A DNA stretch of 64,000 bases from JAAYZX01 sp040770645 (GTDB lineage Bacteria > Actinomycetota > Thermoleophilia > RBG-16-64-13): NCBI GenBank assembly GCA_040770645.1, contig JAXGIS010000002.1:186001-250000 (forward strand), given 5' to 3'. Positions 63,691 through 64,000 of this stretch are shown here, piece after piece. The notes under the pieces were generated by a model. That model was not told the DNA's origin. It searched no databases and saw nothing but the letters and a program-made list of their open reading frames with translations. How positions within the stretch are numbered: the first letter of the stretch is position 1; every line of letters begins with the position of its first letter. The position numbers and the translations under genes are program-made.

Positions 63691-64000
63691 TCACTCTGCG
63701 GCAGGCGAGACGAGGATGGCGGACAGCACCGCGTTGCTCACATTCAGCCCGCCCGCGCTGAGAGTGAGTTTACCACAGCGCTCCACCACTAAACCCGCAG
63801 CCAGAAGTTGCCGTAGCCGATCATTGTCCAACACGATTTCGACCTCTTCTCTCGACACCCCTTCAGCCGTGCGCAGGCCCAGCATGGCCCGTTCAAACAG
63901 GGTGTTCATGGCGGGTCAACCTCTCCACCGTGCCCGCGGAGGGTGAGAGCGAGGGTGCGGCTGAGAGGCGGGGATGATGAAAAATAAAGCTGAAGTCGAG
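63691..64000 (-). CDS. hemW: HemW-like radical SAM protein, C-terminal fragment with one frameshift
   Basis: HemW is a heme chaperone related to coproporphyrinogen III dehydrogenase. The visible end, LFERAMLGLRTAEGVSREEV followed by LRQLLAAGLVVERCGKLTLS and GGLNVSNAVLSAIL, matches the HemW C-terminal winged-helix domain. The continuing frame upstream (VERLTRHE) is joined by a one-base shift near 63905. The rest lies beyond the window. The order hemW-hrcA-dnaJ-prmA is common in Gram-positive bacteria. Confidence 0.8.

Noticed and set aside
62600..64000. CIRCE operator (TTAGCACTC-N9-GAGTGCTAA) upstream of hrcA-dnaJ
   Set aside because: No match was seen on either strand; the operon promoter is probably upstream of hemW, outside the window.
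30082..64000. Treating each frameshifted gene as a pseudogene
   Set aside because: The breaks affect many essential genes, are single-base, and the shifted parts keep conserved motifs up to the normal end.

Overview
This window reads as a chromosomal segment of a high-GC, probably anaerobic bacterium that I would place among deep-branching Actinomycetota (Coriobacteriia or a related class). A paired pafB-pafC-type WYL module points to Actinomycetota. The gene orders tig-clpP-clpX-lon-valS-folC, mreBCD-mrdA-rodA-radical SAM-rng-rplU-rpmA-obgE-proB and hemW-hrcA-dnaJ-prmA are shared with Gram-positive anaerobes. An OrtA/OrtB thiolase and an ADP-forming acyl-CoA synthetase suggest amino-acid fermentation. 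The placement is an inference; there is no 16S gene here.

Layout. 1-25.8 kb is one long minus-strand housekeeping block. Reading in transcription order it holds five tRNAs (Pro, Gly, Arg, His, Leu), tig, clpP, clpX, lon, valS, folC, two small membrane or zinc-ribbon proteins, ndk, maf, the rod-shape genes mreB-mreC-mreD-mrdA-rodA, a DUF697 protein, a radical SAM/DUF2344 protein, rng, rplU, rpmA, obgE and the start of proB. 25.9-30.1 kb holds a lone RAM-domain protein, mtnP with a DUF1844-like partner, an ECF sigma/anti-sigma pair and tRNA-Pro(CGG). 30.1-38.6 kb pairs addB-addA (double-strand break processing) with divergent pafB-pafC-like regulators. 38.7-47.8 kb is a mixed set: holin-IV-type membrane protein, an unassigned cysteine-rich protein, pilT, a histone-deacetylase-family enzyme, two cell-wall hydrolases, a membrane SpoIIE-type phosphatase and a MidA-type methyltransferase. 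47.8-54.6 kb is a metabolic patch: ADP-forming acyl-CoA synthetase, ssrA (tmRNA), nitroreductase, alanine racemase, OrtB and OrtA, and a divergent DHA2 exporter. 56.4-64 kb holds smpB, a radical SAM enzyme with a zinc-binding partner, RNase R, prmA, dnaJ, hrcA and the end of hemW.

How the genes fit together. The most coherent local biology is the OrtAB-Alr-AcdAB set. OrtAB splits 2-amino-4-oxopentanoate into acetyl-CoA and D-alanine, Alr can racemise the D-alanine, and the acyl-CoA synthetase can turn acetyl-CoA into acetate and ATP. tmRNA and SmpB lie 6 kb apart, with RNase R close to smpB. The addAB/pafBC pair looks like a repair module with its own regulator.

Caveat. About twenty genes, most of them essential, carry one or more single-base frameshifts. 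One tRNA has an extra acceptor-stem base, and dnaJ shows a pair of compensating shifts. The simplest reading is residual indel error in the assembly. I therefore annotate the frameshifted genes as real CDS spanning the whole locus rather than as pseudogenes. I found no insertion sequence, prophage, CRISPR array or clear genomic island, and no gene-free stretch above 300 bases.
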